Positions 1 through 8,437 of a stretch of DNA of 64,000 nt are shown one piece after another; within the stretch, counting starts at the first letter, position 1, and every line of letters begins with the position of its first letter. Under the pieces are notes generated by a model, which saw nothing but the letters and a program-made list of their open reading frames with translations, was not told the DNA's origin and did no database searches. This DNA is from Streptomyces chrestomyceticus JCM 4735 (GTDB taxonomy: Bacteria; Actinomycetota; Actinomycetes; Streptomycetales; Streptomycetaceae), in contig NZ_BHZC01000001.1 of NCBI RefSeq assembly GCF_003865135.1, forward strand, positions 6,200,001 to 6,264,000, in the 5' to 3' direction. Made by a program: the position numbers and the translations under genes.

Positions 1-2
1 CC

Positions 3-305
3 GCGCGGCAGGACCCGTCCTCCGGCGGCGACCTGCTGACGGTCTGGCAGCGGTACGAGGCGCAGCAGCACGACGTGCCGGGCTACCGCAGGGTCCGGCT
101 GGAGCGCACCACGTTCCAGGGGTATCCGGCCGTCCAGTGGCAGTTCGCCTACACCCGCGACGGGAAACCGGCGCACGGGCGGCAGCTCGGCTTCCGGGCC
201 GGGAACCGGACGTACCAGCTCAACCTCTGGTACCTGGATACCGCCGAGGCCGCCGCCCTGCGCGCCTACGAACGGGTCAAGGAGTCCTTCCGGGTGTCGC
301 CCTGA
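3..305 (+). CDS. C-terminal fragment of an unidentified protein, possibly the outer domain of a Ser/Thr kinase
   Basis: The reading frame is open from the left edge of the window and ends at the TGA at 303-305, so the start lies outside. About 100 residues are visible. They read as a compact alpha/beta domain with several aromatic residues (a VWQRYEAQQ stretch, then GYPAVQWQFAY and a terminal helix AYERVKESF). This resembles the C-terminal extracytoplasmic domain found on some Streptomyces serine/threonine kinases and lipoproteins, but that assignment is from memory of the family and weak. Its last 40 bases overlap the end of the convergent permease gene. The internal ATG at 75 is not taken as the start because the same frame continues upstream. 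Confidence 0.6.
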   Translation, partial: ARQDPSSGGDLLTVWQRYEAQQHDVPGYRRVRLERTTFQGYPAVQWQFAYTRDGKPAHGRQLGFRAGNRTYQLNLWYLDTAEAAALRAYERVKESFRVSP

Positions 306-1765
306 CCTGCCGGGCCGCCGCCGTCCGCCGTACCGGTGCCGCCGTCGGCGCGCCGCCTGCGGTCCAGCACCAGGCCGACGGCCAGGACGACCACGGCCGC
401 GACCACCGAGAGCACCATCTGCTCGCGCCCGTCGGGGTTGTAGAACATGTAGCCGACGACGAAGAGGATCAGCGCGATCGTCGCGTACGTCAGATACGGG
501 TACAGCCACATCCGTACCGTCAGCCGCTCCGGCATCTCCCGCTCGATGACCTTGCGCATCCGGAGCTGCGAGAAGCAGATGACCAGCCAGACGAAGAGCG
601 CCACCGCGCCGGAGGAGTTCAGCAGGAACGCGAAGACGGTGTCCTTGGAGGTGTAGCTGAAGATCGTCGCGACGAAGCCGAAGGCCACCGACGCCCAGAT
701 GGCGGTCGCCGGGACGCCGCCCTTGTTCACCCGGGCGAAGGACTTCGGCGCGTCGCCGCGCTCGCCGAGCGAGAAGGCCATCCGGGAGGCGGTGTACAGA
801 CCGGAGTTCAGGCAGGACAGCACGGCGGTGAGCACCACGACGTCCATCACGGTGCCGGCCGCCGGGATGTCCAGCGACTTCAGCACGGCCACGTACGGGC
901 TCTTGTCGAGCGCCGGGTCGTCCCACGGCAGCAGCGTCACGATCACCGTGATCGACCCGATGTAGAACAGCGCGATCCGCCAGATGACGCTGTTGACGGC
1001 CTTGCGGACGGCCTGCACCGGGTTCGGCGACTCGCTGGCCGCCAGGGTGACGATCTCGCTGCCCATGAAGGAGAAGACCACCAGCAGCATGCCGGAGAGG
1101 ATCGCGCCGGGCCCGTTCGGCAGGAAGCCGCCGTGGCCGGTCAGGTTGGCCATGCCCACCGCGTGGTCGCCGGGCGGCAGCCCGAAGATCGCCAGCGCGC
1201 CGACCACGATGAACACCACGATCGCCACGACCTTGATGCCGGCGAACCAGAACTCGAACTCGCCGAACGAGCCGACGGAGATCAGGTTGGTGCCGGTCAG
1301 CACGATCATCACCAGCAGCGCCCACGCCCACTGCGGGACGGCGGGGACCCAGCCGGTGAGGATCGAGGCGGCGGCGGTCGCCTCGACGGCCAGCACGACC
1401 GACCAGAAGAACCAGTAGAGCCAGCCGATGGTGAAGCCCGCCCAGCGGCCCAGCGCCCGGTCCGCGTACGCGGAGAACGAGCCGGAGGTCGGAGAGGCGG
1501 CGGCCATCTCGCCCAGCATCCGCATCACCAGGACGACCAGCAGGCCGGTCAGCGCGTACGAGATCAGGATGCCGGGACCGGCCGCCGCGATGCCCGCGCC
1601 GGAGCCCACGAAGAGCCCGGCGCCGATCACGCCGCCGATGGCGATCATCGACAGATGGCGGTTCTTGAGACCTGCCTGAAGGCCGTCGGGAGACTGGCCT
1701 CCGCCGGGGCCGCCGGAGCCACCGGCCGCCTTGCCCGCGTTCATGGTCGGCGGATGCGCGCCCAT
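266..1765 (-). CDS. Amino-acid permease, APC superfamily (GABA/asparagine permease type)
   Basis: A 499-residue polytopic membrane protein that should import amino acids by proton symport. The N-terminal signature of the amino-acid transporter family is clear: a KNRHLSMIAIGGVIGAGLFVG stretch within the first 50 residues forms the substrate-binding unwound part of TM1, followed by about eleven further hydrophobic segments and a charged cytoplasmic tail (DRRRRADGG). The conserved GSEIVTLAASE motif of the family is present mid-protein. The start chosen, ATG at 1765, has AGAAGGA eight bases upstream; the frame is open further upstream (to 1867) but without a ribosome site. It is divergent from rpiB and ends 40 bases inside the preceding convergent gene. 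Substrate cannot be told from sequence; GabP/AnsP-like transporters are closest. Confidence 0.9.
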   Translation of the reverse strand: MGAHPPTMNAGKAAGGSGGPGGGQSPDGLQAGLKNRHLSMIAIGGVIGAGLFVGSGAGIAAAGPGILISYALTGLLVVLVMRMLGEMAAASPTSGSFSAYADRALGRWAGFTIGWLYWFFWSVVLAVEATAAASILTGWVPAVPQWAWALLVMIVLTGTNLISVGSFGEFEFWFAGIKVVAIVVFIVVGALAIFGLPPGDHAVGMANLTGHGGFLPNGPGAILSGMLLVVFSFMGSEIVTLAASESPNPVQAVRKAVNSVIWRIALFYIGSITVIVTLLPWDDPALDKSPYVAVLKSLDIPAAGTVMDVVVLTAVLSCLNSGLYTASRMAFSLGERGDAPKSFARVNKGGVPATAIWASVAFGFVATIFSYTSKDTVFAFLLNSSGAVALFVWLVICFSQLRMRKVIEREMPERLTVRMWLYPYLTYATIALILFVVGYMFYNPDGREQMVLSVVAAVVVLAVGLVLDRRRRADGGTGTADGGGPAGQGDTRKDSLTRS

Positions 1766-1969
1766 GTGCACCGTCCTTCTGTGGTTCTCGGTGTCGAGTC
1801 CCCGCATTAGAACTGCGTTAACGGCCGTTTTGGAAGATCTGAATCCGGATCGTTGCGTGGATCTCATTTCCGCACGTCACCGTGTGTACATCGCACGTAT
1901 GGCGGCCGGGGGGACCGGCGACACCTACCCCGGGCCCGGCGGGCGACACGTCCGTGCAACACTCAGCAC

Positions 1970-2458
1970 ATGCGCGTGTATCTCGGCTCCGACCATGCCG
2001 GTTTCGAACTGAAGAACCACCTCGTCGAGTGGCTCAAGGCCCACGGCCACGAGCCCGTCGACTGCGGCCCGCACATCTACGACGCCGTGGACGACTATCC
2101 GCCGTTCTGCCTGCGCGCCGCCGAGCGGACCGCGGCCGACCCGGAGAGCCTGGGCATCGTCATCGGCGGCTCCGGCAACGGTGAGCAGATCGCCGCCAAC
2201 AAGGTCAAGGGCGTACGGGCGGTGCTGGCCTGGAGCGAGGAGACCGCGAAGCTGGGGCGTGAGCACAACGACGCCAACGTGATCTCGGTCGGCGGCCGGA
2301 TGCACACCCGGGACGAGGCGACGAAGTTCGTCGAGGCGTTCCTGGCCACGCCGTACTCGAACGAGGAGCGGCACACCCGCCGCATCGAGATGCTCTCCCG
2401 CTACGAGACCACCGGCGAGCTCCCGGACATCCCGGCCCACCACCCGCAGCAGGGCTGA
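1970..2458 (+). CDS. rpiB: Ribose-5-phosphate isomerase B
   Basis: A 162-residue RpiB/LacAB-family enzyme interconverting ribose 5-phosphate and ribulose 5-phosphate in the pentose phosphate pathway. The N terminus MRVYLGSDHAGFELK is diagnostic: D8-H9 bind the substrate phosphate/sugar. The loop GGSGNGEQ has Glu72 where E. coli RpiB has its catalytic Cys; this Glu variant is the one known from Mycobacterium tuberculosis RpiB and is usual in actinobacteria. ATG 1970 is chosen because the conserved fold begins immediately there; the frame is open upstream to 1853 but encodes nothing family-like. The nei-like glycosylase gene follows after 74 bases in the same direction. Confidence 0.95.
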   Translation: MRVYLGSDHAGFELKNHLVEWLKAHGHEPVDCGPHIYDAVDDYPPFCLRAAERTAADPESLGIVIGGSGNGEQIAANKVKGVRAVLAWSEETAKLGREHNDANVISVGGRMHTRDEATKFVEAFLATPYSNEERHTRRIEMLSRYETTGELPDIPAHHPQQG

Positions 2459-2532
2459 GCCCACCCGCCGTCCCGCCCGCGCCCCCGCCGGCGCGGGCGG
2501 TCGCCGTACCCCCGCCGAGGAGGCGTCGACCC

Positions 2533-3342
2533 ATGCCCGAGGGGCACACGATCCACCGCCTCGCGCTGGACCACCGTGCGCTCTTCGAGGGCGCGCCGGT
2601 CCGGGCGAGCAGCCCCCAGGGCAAGTTCTCCGACAGCGCGGCGCTGATCGACGGCCAGGTCATGACCACCGCCGAGGCGCACGGCAAGCACCTCTTCCTC
2701 GGCTTCGGGCCCGCCGGATGGGTCCACATCCACCTCGGCCTCTTCGGCAAGCTGACCTTCGGCGACGCCCCGGCCCCGCCGCCCACCGACACCGTACGGC
2801 TGCGGCTGGCCAACGCCACCGCCTACGCGGACCTGCGCGGCCCCACCGCCTGCGCGCTGCTCACCGACGCCGAGAAGCAGGCGATACACGACCGCCTCGG
2901 CCCCGACCCGCTGCGCCCCGAGGACGACGGCGAGCGCGCCTGGGCGCGGATCTCCCGCAGCCGTACGTCGGTCGCCGCCCTGCTGATGGACCAGAAGGTG
3001 ATCGCGGGCGTCGGCAACGTCTACCGCGCCGAGGTCCTCTTCCGGCACGGCATCGACCCGTACCGCGCCGGACGTGACCTTCTGCGGTCCGAATGGGACG
3101 CCATCTGGGCGGACCTGGTCGACCTGATGCGCGAAGGGGTCCGGCACAACCGCATCGACACGGTCCGCGCCGAACACCTGCCCGAGGCCATGGGCCGCCC
3201 CCCGCGCGTCGACGACCACGGCGGCGAGGTCTACGTCTACCGCCGGGCCCGCCAGGAGTGCCACATCTGCCGCGCCGAGATCCGCACGGCGGCCCTGGCC
3301 AACCGCAATCTCTTCTGGTGTCCGGGGTGCCAGCCGAAGTGA
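2533..3342 (+). CDS. nei: Fpg/Nei-family DNA glycosylase (endonuclease VIII-like)
   Basis: A 269-residue base-excision repair enzyme that removes oxidised bases and cleaves the abasic site. The protein starts MPEGHT: Pro2 is the Schiff-base nucleophile and Glu3 the catalytic acid of the family, and the MPEGH form (not MPELP) marks the Nei branch. A helix-two-turn-helix region lies in the middle (VIAGVGNVYRAEVLF) and the C terminus carries a complete zinc finger, C243-x2-C246 and C263-x2-C266. The start ATG is fixed because Pro2 must follow the initiator Met; GAGGAGG stands about ten bases before it. Which of the two to three Streptomyces Nei paralogues it is cannot be decided here. Confidence 0.93.
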   Translation: MPEGHTIHRLALDHRALFEGAPVRASSPQGKFSDSAALIDGQVMTTAEAHGKHLFLGFGPAGWVHIHLGLFGKLTFGDAPAPPPTDTVRLRLANATAYADLRGPTACALLTDAEKQAIHDRLGPDPLRPEDDGERAWARISRSRTSVAALLMDQKVIAGVGNVYRAEVLFRHGIDPYRAGRDLLRSEWDAIWADLVDLMREGVRHNRIDTVRAEHLPEAMGRPPRVDDHGGEVYVYRRARQECHICRAEIRTAALANRNLFWCPGCQPK

Positions 3343-3361
3343 CCGCTGAGCCGTCCGGCGC

Positions 3362-3643
3362 CTAGTGGGAACGGACCGCCCCTCCGACGAAGTAGTCCAG
3401 CTCCGGCTCGAACTCCAGCCGGGGAACGGCGGCCAGCATGTGGGGCCGCAGGTCAGAGGTCACTTCGTAGTCCGCGAAGGCAAGCCATTCGTCCGTCCCC
3501 GCCGGGAGACGGCGGTCGAAGAGGTCACGGATACGCAGGATCTCTTCCCGGCTGAGCTCGGTGACATCGGCCAGGCGTTCGTCGGCGTCCCACCCCATCA
3601 GTGTCCAGACGAGCCGATCGTGGGTCGTGTCGGTTTCGTTCAC
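3362..3643 (-). CDS. Conserved small hypothetical protein
   Basis: A 93-residue, strongly acidic soluble protein (about 25 Asp/Glu) without membrane segments or signal peptide. I do not recognise a characterised family. It has the composition of a folded protein (WTLMGWDADERLADVTELSREEILRI helix-rich start, then FADYEV and LEFEPELDYFVGG). GC at third positions and length fit a real gene. It lies convergent to the nei-like gene, 19 bases from its stop. No function can be given. Confidence 0.7.
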   Translation of the reverse strand: MNETDTTHDRLVWTLMGWDADERLADVTELSREEILRIRDLFDRRLPAGTDEWLAFADYEVTSDLRPHMLAAVPRLEFEPELDYFVGGAVRSH

Positions 3644-3770
3644 ACCGAAACGATAGACGCGCAGGTGAGGGGCGTGTCAGCGGCCCGCCCCGGACGGCGG
3701 CCAGGCCCGGAACCCGCGCCGGGCCGGGGCCCGGACACCGGCCCTCAGGCCCCGGCTCAGGCCCCGGCCC

Positions 3771-4999
3771 TCAGAACCCGTGCGGCAGCCACGGCTTGCG
3801 GTACGCGCCGAACGCCACCGACGCCTCCCGCAGGGCGCCCGGGCGCAGTTCGCGTACCCGGCCCGCCGCGGCCAGCGCGTCCAGGGTGAAGCCGCCCAGG
3901 TAGGCGGCCCCCAGCTCCCGGACGGTCAGCGCCAGGTCGGCCGGGTCCGCGGTCCGCTCGCAGGAGGCGCCCTTCTCGTCGCCGGTGAGCCGCCACCGGC
4001 CCTCGTTCCAGGGGCAGAACGGGTCCGCCACGTCCAGGACCACGTCCAGCGGCGCCGCGTACGTCCGCGCCGCGAGCGCCTCGCCGGCCTCCACCAGCCG
4101 TACGAACAGCGACTCGCGCACCCCGATCCGGCAGCGCCGCATGTCGTCCACGAGGTGCAGCAGCGGATCGTCGGCCGGCCGGTTGCGCACCGTCAGCCGG
4201 GACGTCAGGTCGATGCCGAACAGGTAGCGCCACAGCGCCGCGTAGACCACCGGGTCCAGCGCCTCGACGTCCCGCAGGACCACCGTCCCGTCGGGCCCGC
4301 CGCCGTCCCAGCCCGCCTTGACCGCGTAGCGCGCGTACCCGCGCACCTCCCCGGCGACCTCGGCCAGCACGCACAGCAGCGGCCCGGCCCCGTCCCGGTC
4401 GGCCTCCGGGTCGAGCAGCGGCAGCCGCTCCCAGCCCGGCTGCCGGGCGAGCATCCCGGGCCGGCCCGGGACCAACTGTTCGTACACCTTCTCGCAGTCC
4501 GCCAGCCCGGCCTCCGGGTCGACCAGCCGCAGCCGTACGGCGTCGGCGCCCTCCGGCACCCGGACCGACTGGCGCAGCGTGTCGAGCGACAGGCTCACCG
4601 CCTCGGACGCCGCGCCGTACCCGAAGCGCCCGTAGATCGCCGGCTCGGAGGCGGTGAGCACGGCCAGCGCCTCGCCCCGGTCCCGGACGTCCGCGAGCTG
4701 GCGGCGCATCATCGCGCGCAGCAGACCGCGCCGCCGGTGCGTGGGCTGCACGCTGACCAGCGTGATCCCGGCCACCGGCAGGACGGCGCCGCCGGGCACC
4801 GTCAGCCGGAACGAGTACGCGCCCGCCGTGCCCACGGTCTCGCCGTCGTCCCGCAGGTCCAGGCAGCGCTCCGGCTCGCCGAGCCGCCGCCACAGGGCGC
4901 GCTCCTCGGGCGCTTCCGGGGTGCCCCGAACGCCCGCTCCAGCTTCCCGTACCAGTCGGCCCAGTCGTCCGGACGCAGTTGCCGTAACTCGGTCGTCAT
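3771..4999 (-). pseudogene. Eis-like GNAT N-acetyltransferase, out of frame by one base as sequenced
   Basis: Two frames together give a complete enhanced-intracellular-survival (Eis) type acetyltransferase of about 409 residues: N-terminal GNAT domain (acetyl-CoA loop around VQPTHRRRGLLRAMM), a second GNAT-like domain, and a sterol-carrier-protein-like C-terminal domain with the family's terminal Phe carboxylate (WLPHGF). The N-terminal 25 residues (MTTELRQLRPDDWADWYGK) are read from ATG 4999; the remainder is in another frame. The switch falls at the CCCC run 4924-4927, where one more base would restore the conserved ERAFGGTPEAPEER reading. Codon 5 is TTA (4985-4987), so translation may need the bldA leucyl-tRNA. 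Divergent from the phosphatase gene at 5127. Genuine inactivation and sequencing error are both possible. Confidence 0.8.
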
Positions 5000-5126
5000 G
5001 GGCCATGGGTAGCAGGACGTCTTCCGCCCGCGCGACCGTTTTTCGAACGCCGTTTCCCGGCGATTGCGCCAGGCGGCGTGCCGTGAATCGACGCGCCGCC
5101 GAACGGGTGGATAAGGTCCCAGAACA

Positions 5127-6269
5127 ATGGCGAGCAGCACGGGAGCGGAGTCCCCGACGGCCCGGTGGCGCAAGGCGGTGCACCGGGCCCGTATCAGCGT
5201 GCGCAAGGCCGGGGTCGACTACTTCCGCGGCGACGGCTCCGACCGGATCGCCCTGGTCGCCCTCCTGATCGCCATTCCCGCCATCGCCTGCGGCACCATC
5301 TGGCGCCCCGACTGGATCGCGCCCACCGCGCTGGTCCTGCCGGTCATCGCCGGCGGACTGCTGCTGCGCCCGGCCAATCTGCTCGCCCTGTACGGGACCT
5401 CCGCCGCCGCCCTGATCGTCGAGGCGTCGCTGCTCGGCCCGTACGACCAGGGCCGCGACCGGATCACCCCGGGCACGGTCCTGGTGGTCGCGGCGGTCGG
5501 CCTGTCCGGGCTGCTGATCGCGCAGTTCCGCAGCCGGGTCGGCGTGCCGTGGCGGCGCGGCGGCACCATGCTCTTCGACCTGCGTGAACGTATCCGCGTC
5601 CAGAGCAAGCTGCCCAAACTGCCGGCCGGCTGGCACCGCGAGATGGCGCTGCGCCCGGCCGGCGGGCAGTCCTTCTCCGGCGACTTCGTGGTGGCCTCCC
5701 GTACGCACGGGGGCAACATCCTCGAAGTCGTCCTGACCGACGTGTCCGGCAAGGGCATGGACGCGGCCTCCCGCGCGCTGCTGCTGTCCGGCGCCTTCGG
5801 CGGCCTGCTCGGCTCGCTGCCCCCGCACGGCTTCCTGCCCGCCGCCAATGGCTACCTGCTGCGCCAGGACTGGGACGAGGGCTTCGCCACCTCCATCCAC
5901 CTCGTGCTGGACCTGGAGTCCGGCGACTACGAGCTGCTGTCCGCCGGACACCTGCCCGCCCTCCAGCTCAGCGCGGGCACCGGCCGCTGGGAGGAGAAGG
6001 CGGCGGAGGGGCCGCTGCTCGGGGTGTACGACGGGGCGCAGTTCGACCCGGTCAAAGGGACGCTGCGCCCCGGCGACGTGCTGATGCTCTTCACGGACGG
6101 CCTGGTGGAGGCCGCCGACCGGGACATCGCGGAGGGCATCGACCGGCTGACCGGCGAGGCCGACCGCTATGTGGCGGGCGGCTTCGTGGGCGCCGCGTGG
6201 CATCTGATCGAAGCCGTGGCCAAGGATGTCAACGACGACCGCGCGCTGCTGCTGATCTGCCGCGACTGA
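5127..6269 (+). CDS. Membrane-anchored PP2C/SpoIIE-type serine phosphatase
   Basis: A 380-residue protein with three to four hydrophobic segments between residues about 40 and 130 and a C-terminal SpoIIE-like PPM phosphatase domain (about 165-375). The metal-binding motifs are present: GGQSFSGDF, VVLTDVSGKGMDAA, SAGHLPAL and GDVLMLFTDGLVEA. Enzymes of this class remove phosphate from anti-sigma-factor antagonists or other Ser/Thr-phosphorylated regulators; Streptomyces encodes dozens. There is no GAF or PAS sensor domain, so the membrane part may be the sensor. The partner is not encoded next to it. The start ATG at 5127 lies 9 nt after a TAAGGT hexamer that could be its -10. Confidence 0.9.
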   Translation: MASSTGAESPTARWRKAVHRARISVRKAGVDYFRGDGSDRIALVALLIAIPAIACGTIWRPDWIAPTALVLPVIAGGLLLRPANLLALYGTSAAALIVEASLLGPYDQGRDRITPGTVLVVAAVGLSGLLIAQFRSRVGVPWRRGGTMLFDLRERIRVQSKLPKLPAGWHREMALRPAGGQSFSGDFVVASRTHGGNILEVVLTDVSGKGMDAASRALLLSGAFGGLLGSLPPHGFLPAANGYLLRQDWDEGFATSIHLVLDLESGDYELLSAGHLPALQLSAGTGRWEEKAAEGPLLGVYDGAQFDPVKGTLRPGDVLMLFTDGLVEAADRDIAEGIDRLTGEADRYVAGGFVGAAWHLIEAVAKDVNDDRALLLICRD

Positions 6270-6315
6270 ACCGTACGGTGGGCCCGACCGGCCCGGACCC
6301 ACCCGCGGAGGACGC

Positions 6316-6777
6316 ATGGCAGCCACCCTCACCTTCGGCTACGTCACGTACATCGAGGCCACGCCGGAGAAGACCTGGCACGCCCTCATCGACCCCGAAC
6401 TGACCGCCGCCTACTGGGGGCACAGCAATGTCTCGGACTGGCAGCCGGGCTCGCGTTGGGAGCACCGGCGCACCGACGGTTCGGGCATCGCCGACGTCGA
6501 GGGCGCGGTCCTGGAGAGCAGTCCGCCCACGCGGCTGGTGACCACGTGGGCGGAGCCCGGCGCGGGGGCGGCCGAGGCCGGACCCGGCGTCTCCACGGTG
6601 ACCTTCGTCATCGAGCCGTACGGGGAGATCGTCCGGCTGACCCTGACGCACGAGGGCCTGGCCGACGCGGCCGAGCGGGACGCGGCGGCCCAGGGCTGGT
6701 ACGCGGTGCTGGCCAACCTCAAGACGCTGCTGGAGACCGGCCGCCCGCTGCCGCGCGAGCCGTGGGCGATGCCGTGA
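6316..6777 (+). CDS. SRPBCC-family (AHSA1/START-like) protein
   Basis: A 153-residue single-domain protein of the Bet v1-like SRPBCC fold, with the opening strand and helix typical of the AHSA1 branch (YIEATPEKTWHALIDPELTAAYWGHSN), then the central sheet (GSRWEHRRTDGSG) and a long C-terminal helix (GWYAVLANLKTLLETG). Such proteins bind hydrophobic ligands or act in stress responses; in actinobacteria they are commonly paired with an ArsR regulator, but none is adjacent here. It starts 46 bases after the phosphatase with GGAGGA upstream of the ATG, so the two may be cotranscribed. Specific function unknown. Confidence 0.85.
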   Translation: MAATLTFGYVTYIEATPEKTWHALIDPELTAAYWGHSNVSDWQPGSRWEHRRTDGSGIADVEGAVLESSPPTRLVTTWAEPGAGAAEAGPGVSTVTFVIEPYGEIVRLTLTHEGLADAAERDAAAQGWYAVLANLKTLLETGRPLPREPWAMP

Positions 6778-6918
6778 CCGGCGGGCCGGAGATGTGATCG
6801 CCGGGGCGGGACGGGGTCCGCCAGGTCAGGGCTGGATCCGCAAGGCCGTGGCCGCCGGGCCGTTCGTGCCGGTCGTGGCCCCCGGCCCGCCCGGCGGCGC
6901 TGCGCCGTACGGCCCGCG

Positions 6919-8118
6919 CTACCTGCCGGCGGCCGCGGGCTCGGGCCGACCGCCGCCCCCCGGCGCGTCCGGTTCCGGGTGCCCGCCGCCCGGCAGGACC
7001 CGCGCCAGCCAGGCCGACCGGCCGGCCGCCAGCGGCCCCAGGACGGCCAGGATCAGCACGTACCCGGCGATGAACGGTGCCAGCCGCTCGTCCAGCCCGG
7101 CGCCCGCCGCCATCGTCGCCAGGATCAGCGCGAACTCGCCGCGGGCGAGCAGCGCGGTGGCGATGTTCGCGGCCGGGCGCGGTCCGAAGCCGTAGATCCG
7201 GGCGGCCACCAGCCCCGCGACCACGTTCATCAGCAGGGTCAGCGCCACCGCGATCAGCACCGGCCACACCACCGACGGCAGGTCGCCGGGGTCGATGGAG
7301 AGTCCGAACGCGAAGAAGAAGATCGCGCCGAAGGCGTCCCGCAGCGGATGCACCAGCTCCATGATCTTCTTGCCGGAACTGGTGCTGCCGAGCATCAGAC
7401 CGACCATGAACGCGCCGATCGCGTCCGCGACGCCGAACCACTCCGAGACGCCCGCCACGAAGACGGCGCCGCCCAGGAAGGAGATGACCAGCAGCTCGTT
7501 GTCCTTGGTGGCGATCAGCTTGCCGATCACCGCCGTACCCCAGCGGGCGACCACCGCGAGCAGCAGCAGGAAGCCGAACGCCTTGCCCGCGTCGAGGACC
7601 GCCGAGGCCATCGAGTCGGCGCCGGAGATCACCGGCTGGAGCGCGGCCAGGTAGAGCGCGAGGAAGATGTCCTCGACCACGATGATGCCGAGGATCGGCT
7701 TGGTCTCGGGATTGCCGAGCCGGCCGGTGTCCATGAGGACTTTGGTGACGATCGCCGACGAGGAGATGCCGAGCACCCCGGCCAGGACCAGCGCCTCGGA
7801 GGTGCCCCAGCCGACCAGGAAGCCGAAGACCAGGCCGGCGCCGACGTTCAGCGCCAGATAGGCGGCCCCGGCGACGGCCATCTTCCGGCCGCCCTCCTTG
7901 AGGTCGTCCATGTGGAATTCGAGGCCGAGGTAGAAGAGCAGCAGCACCAGACCCAGCAGGGAGAGCATCTCCAGCTCGTGCGGGTCGTCGACCAGGGCGA
8001 CGCCGGGGGTGTGCGGGCCGAGCAGTATCCCGGCCAGGATGAACAGGGGGATCGTGGGGAGCCCGATGCGGCTGCCCAGACGGGCGAGGACGGCTGCGGC
8101 CAGGAAGGCCCCGCCCAT
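6919..8118 (-). CDS. Cation:proton antiporter, CPA2/KefB-type membrane domain
   Basis: A membrane protein of 399 residues from ATG 8118, with about twelve transmembrane segments of the Na+/H+ exchanger fold: IPLFILAGILLGPHTPG near the N terminus, GISSSAIVTKVLMDTG, then VADAIGAFMVGLMLG and ARGEFALILATMAAG. No C-terminal TrkA-N/RCK domain is present, only a Gly/Pro-rich tail, so it is the transport part alone. Upstream of ATG 8118 the same frame still encodes family-like residues (IGHAETLLA) and GGAGGA stands just before an ATC at 8145, while ATG 8118 has no ribosome site; the true start may be the ATC or lie upstream. Ion specificity unknown. Confidence 0.88.
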   Translation of the reverse strand: MGGAFLAAAVLARLGSRIGLPTIPLFILAGILLGPHTPGVALVDDPHELEMLSLLGLVLLLFYLGLEFHMDDLKEGGRKMAVAGAAYLALNVGAGLVFGFLVGWGTSEALVLAGVLGISSSAIVTKVLMDTGRLGNPETKPILGIIVVEDIFLALYLAALQPVISGADSMASAVLDAGKAFGFLLLLAVVARWGTAVIGKLIATKDNELLVISFLGGAVFVAGVSEWFGVADAIGAFMVGLMLGSTSSGKKIMELVHPLRDAFGAIFFFAFGLSIDPGDLPSVVWPVLIAVALTLLMNVVAGLVAARIYGFGPRPAANIATALLARGEFALILATMAAGAGLDERLAPFIAGYVLILAVLGPLAAGRSAWLARVLPGGGHPEPDAPGGGGRPEPAAAGR

Positions 8119-8142
8119 CGCGAGGAGGGTTTCTGCGTGTCC

Positions 8143-8154
8143 GATGGCTCCTCC
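8143..8154 (-). promoter_or_regulatory. Shine-Dalgarno-like GGAGGA before an ATC triplet (possible non-canonical start)
   Basis: On the minus strand GGAGGAGCC is followed directly by ATC (8145-8143), in frame with the antiporter. The nine codons between this ATC and ATG 8118 read as the expected first helix, while the ATG has no purine-rich stretch before it. ATC initiation is very rare, so this is only a possibility; the GGAGGA could also serve a start not recognised here. Confidence 0.25.
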
Positions 8155-8437
8155 AGAGGTTCGGCCGGACGGTGTTCGGTCAAGGGGGAGTCAAGAAAGC
8201 GTTAATGGTTAGTTTACCAAACGACTTTTCGGGTCCGGCGCCCCCGTGCGCACCGCATGCCGCGCCCGCTGCTCCTGCCCGCTCCTCCACCGACCCGCCT
8301 CCGGGACCTTCCGGGCCTCCCGACGAGAGCCCTGCCTCGGGTTTTCCCCACCCGGAAGCCACCGGCAGCCGCCATGGTCCAGGTTCACCCCCGCTCCGTA
8401 CGGTCACAGGGCGACCGGACGTACGGGACGAGGGGCG

